The position numbers and the translations under genes were made by a program. Below the pieces are notes generated by a model. That model searched no databases, was not told the origin of the DNA, and was given only the letters and a program-made list of their open reading frames with translations. Of a DNA stretch of 64,000 nt, positions 61,126 through 64,000 are shown one piece after another (position 1 is the stretch's first letter; every line of letters starts with the position of its first letter). Source of the DNA: Liolophura sinensis (taxonomy: Eukaryota; Mollusca; Polyplacophora; Chitonida; Chitonidae); NCBI RefSeq assembly GCF_032854445.1, contig NC_088295.1, positions 74,924,028 through 74,988,027 of the forward strand, written 5' to 3'.

Positions 61126-61759
61126 GTGGACTGACCGCTGGCTATTTCAGTATCGCATGTGTCACTCTTTACATCGAACCGTAGGCCTATACAAGTTCGT
61201 GACCTGCAGTGTGAGATGTGTATGACATGTGTTTCAGTGATAATGTCAAGTTTTTAAACTGTGTATTTATCTCCATCGCCATTTAAACCTACAACACGCT
61301 ATTTTGTTTTTACTTGTTCTTTCAGATGCTACTGTACACGTAAACAAGGGGAACAACTCTTTGAGGATAAACAATCTGCTCTACCATTCTAAACCTCTGT
61401 TAACAAAGCAACATGAACTGCAGTAAGTCCTGATTTACCAACGTGCTAGTTTCATTGCAGTTGTAGCAACAAACACAGTTGGATCAATTTAAAATATACG
61501 CTTTATTTCCATACACAGATAATTCCATTGTTAATCCACCAGGTCGAGCTGTCGCACGAGTACATGAAAACCGGATTGATCGCATAGCAACAAGTCAGTG
61601 GCAGATGGCTCTCCTTTGCCTTGCCCTGACAGTTAATAGTGTACCACATACCGAAGCCTTGGTCTCTTAACCTATAGGCTTAACAACTAGCAGATCATCG
61701 TAAACATAATTCTAGTCACGAACTATGAAATATTGTAAAAATATAAAATAGAGAAGATT

Positions 61760-61890
61760 TGCCAGAAACCTGCGGATGGTCGTGGGTTTCCCCCGGGCTA
61801 TCCCCAGTTATCTCCCACCATAATGCTGGCCGCCGTCGTATAAGTGAAATATCCTTGAGTACGGTGTAAAACACTAATCAAATAAAGAAA
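61760..61890 (+). mobile_element. SINE family A, 5'-truncated copy
   Basis: CCTGCGGATGGTCGTGGGTT, CACCATAATGCTGGCCGCCG and CTTGAGTACGGTGTAAAACA with an AATCAAATAAAG tail. Confidence 0.82.
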
Positions 61891-61969
61891 TGAAAAATAT
61901 GAATGCCCCCATATATTCCACGAATATGACAAATGTCACACGTTTGGCAGTTACGTGACATGTCAAGTT

Positions 61970-62150
61970 GGTGGTTTACTCCCGTTTTCCTCCATCCATA
62001 AATTGCCGCCACTGTACAAAATAAAAAATTCTTGAGTAGATCTGAACCATCAAACCAATCCGTTCGCCCAAAGCAGGTCTCACACGAAGCTACTCTTTGC
62101 GCCGTACTTAAGGATATTTCACTTACTCGGGGCGAGTCGTTTGTGAGCAT
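61970..62150. mobile_element. Two short SINE remnants, opposite orientations
   Basis: At 61970-62040, a sense core and TTCTTGAGTAGA end. At 62090-62130, inverted GCGCCGTACTTAAGGATATT. Confidence 0.4.
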
Positions 62151-62364
62151 ATTGCGACGTATATACTCGTATGGTGTGAGAACAAAGTTCACAGTTGGTC
62201 TCTGTCGTTCGTTCCCACTCTACAGCGGTCGCATATGTTTTGGGTAGGGTCAAAAGATCTAGATCGGCAGTCGAAACTCGCTTCGTGCGAGACCCGCTTA
62301 TATACCCAAAGCAAACTGACAGCCTCGACATACTGGACGAGTACTCTAACTCCATCAGGTTTTA

Positions 62365-62513
62365 TTTATTTATTTATTGATTGGTGTTTTACACCGTACT
62401 CAAGAATATTTCACTTATACAACGGCGGCCAGCATTATGGTGGGAGGAAACCGGGCCGAGCCCGGGAAAAACCCACGACCACCCGCAAGTTATATATATA
62501 TATATATATATAT
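62365..62513 (-). mobile_element. SINE family A, truncated copy ending in a (TA)n microsatellite
   Basis: TTATTGATTGGTGTTTTACA, GGCGGCCAGCATTATGGTGG and GAAACCGGGCCGAGCCCGGG, cut off within the core. A run of about 12 TA repeats at 62490-62513 follows directly. Confidence 0.82.
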
Positions 62514-62559
62514 AGAATCCAATAAAACTTTGATTTGTTTTCATCTTTTAATTACGAGA

Positions 62560-63916
62560 CAGTCAACGTTTTTTTACATCTGGAAAAGACCTCACAACAT
62601 TGCTGTTTGTACATACACGTAGGTCCATATCACATTAAATTATGATACAATTTACAGAGTAACTTCTTACCCATAGATGTATTTTCTGCATTTTGTTGTC
62701 CAGGAAATTTGTCCCATCAACAAGTACATGATAATGTCTATAGCTGGCTGTGACATCACATGTACACTAGAAATCATACATGTACCTGGTATTTTCCATC
62801 TTCTAAAAGCATAAACCTACATAAAAGTACATGGTCATTTACTCTTTTCATTCAACCATTACAGAAGCAAATCTTTGGTCACACAAAACATCTGTTAACT
62901 ACAGACCATTTTGGAATAATATTAATCATTTCAGTATTAATTGAGACTGTATATGTACAATGTACATGTATGTATGATAGTCCCAGATATAAATTACAAA
63001 AACATTGAAACTGAAAACACATACATGGTCCAACATGTAAAATAACTGCGATTCATATTCTCAAACTTTACAAACATTTGCATGCACATTACACATGTAG
63101 TTTCTTAATTTACTTGTAGCAGGTGTAAAAAAAAAAAAAAAAAAGAAACAAAACAATTAATCATCCAGTCATAAATACATCAGGCATTATGTTCATGTCT
63201 ATTATGTACACACCCATTCACATACAAAATCAACATAAACTAGTGAGCAAAAAATGATGGACTCAAATCATATTTGGGAGGATTTATCTAGATATATGCA
63301 TTATTTCCTTTAATAGTGGAAGTCAAGAAAACATTAATAAACATGTATGGCCTTGAACATATGTATTTTAATCTTAAATTCCACTTCAATCACCTTCACT
63401 TTTTAAGAGATGCTTGATAAAAGCTTTAGTCTTTAATAAAACAGAATGTTTCATCTGCAGGGTTTAAAATTTTAATGACTAGAAATCTGCCACTACAAAT
63501 CTTAGGTTAGGTAACAGATATACATATATGTGGAGGATCCTAATCACAACATAATGTCACCTACTGTGGTAATGTCAGATAGATGAGGAATTTAACCATT
63601 ATTTTTCCACACACAATACAACAGGTACACCATACAAATCTTTGTACAAACATGCCACTCAATTAAGAGTTCTCTCCCCTGATCCTGCCCCTCAAACACG
63701 CCATTCTCACTTCACTTCATCATTAATTATAACTAATAACTGCCAAGAGGGAATCTACTTCCACAGCCTTCTTAGACTCTAAGACTATCTGGCGTTACCT
63801 GGCATTTACCAGACAGTCTTTGTGTACGGGTTCAGATTGGTTTAGCTTCATTCAAATGACTTCTTACTTCTAAGTTGTCAACATTCATTTGTGAAGACTA
63901 GAAAGCCCATAAGACC
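62560..63916 (-). other. Probable 3' untranslated region of a minus-strand gene entering from the right
   Basis: No coding exon is seen. Like 1-3426, the stretch is AT-rich, dense in TACATGTA words and free of SINEs, which fits a long 3' UTR following the possible stop codon at 63917-63919. Confidence 0.3.
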
Positions 63917-64000
63917 TCATTCAAGTGCCAGAGTTTTGACTACTGCATATCGCCGTATTTCGAAGTGTTCCCCTCTCAGACTGTCTGCTGCACAACAGGT
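63917..64000 (-). CDS. Possible C-terminal coding exon of an unidentified minus-strand gene (partial)
   Basis: Read from the window edge, the minus strand is open for 27 codons (CCAADSLRGEHFEIRRYA, then VVKTLALE) and stops at TGA. The composition is protein-like and the UTR-like stretch beyond it supports a gene end. The protein is not recognised. An acceptor-like GTTGTGCAG within the first bases could trim the exon. A chance open frame of this length is also possible. Confidence 0.3.
   Translation of the reverse strand, partial: TCCAADSLRGEHFEIRRYAVVKTLALE

Larger units (their letters stand above)
60512..61590 (+). pseudogene. Decayed partial copy of the IGFBP-Tg1 gene (exons 3-5)
   Basis: At 60512-60625, KLQEFLEEFRTLQNG and SRPRCEADGVNKFG match exon 3, but the frame then runs out without the expected ...QCSGS end or donor. 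At 61327-61425, CYCTRKQGEQLFEDK matches exon 4, stops early, but keeps a GTAAGT donor. At 61543-61590, an acceptor and HEYMKTGLI-like codons (split between frames, then a TAG) match exon 5. No IGFBP-domain exon was found upstream. This is a host-gene duplicate that has lost coding ability. Confidence 0.75.

Overview
The window looks like animal nuclear DNA, most likely from a mollusc. Genes are split by canonical GT-AG introns, overall base composition is AT-rich, and the spaces between exons hold many tRNA-derived SINEs of a kind I associate with mollusc genomes, plus short inverted-repeat elements and minisatellites. The species cannot be fixed from sequence alone.

Layout. (1) 1-17.2 kb, minus strand: a complete 15-coding-exon gene for a TAX1BP1/CALCOCO-family selective-autophagy receptor (SKICH domain, LIR-like motif, long coiled coil, two C-terminal zinc fingers), with a probable 5' untranslated exon and a CRE-bearing promoter near 17.2 kb. 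The phase-consistent model gives 967 residues, but only if two single extra bases in coding exon 3 are discounted. (2) 17.3-26.5 kb: gene-poor, with SINE remnants and a decayed Neuralized-type (NHR) domain. (3) 26.6-35.7 kb, plus strand: a secreted S1-family serine protease of 313 residues in seven coding exons, probably preceded by non-coding exons. (4) 36.9-46.6 kb, minus strand: two tandem paralogues, each with four coding exons for a 124-residue secreted protein with one thyroglobulin type-1 (Tg1) domain and a second one cut off halfway; a relic of a third copy lies at 47.5 kb. (5) 49.3-54.4 kb: SINEs and two minisatellites. (6) 54.5-58.6 kb, plus strand: a five-exon gene for a 237-residue secreted protein with an IGFBP-type N-terminal domain followed by two complete Tg1 domains; a decayed partial copy follows at 60.5-61.6 kb. 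(7) 62.5-64 kb: UTR-like sequence and a possible C-terminal exon of a minus-strand gene that runs off the window.

How the genes relate. The Tg1 exons of the 37-46 kb pair and of the 54.6 kb gene share identical intron phases and very similar termini, so the three live genes and two relics look like products of local duplication and trimming. Tg1 domains are often inhibitors of cysteine proteases or substrate-like binding modules, and IGFBP N-domains bind insulin-like peptides. The IGFBP + Tg1 arrangement is the one used by vertebrate IGFBPs, which makes this cluster the most interesting system in the window. The serine protease next door may be unrelated in function. All exon limits were read by hand from splice signals and phase; no database search was possible.
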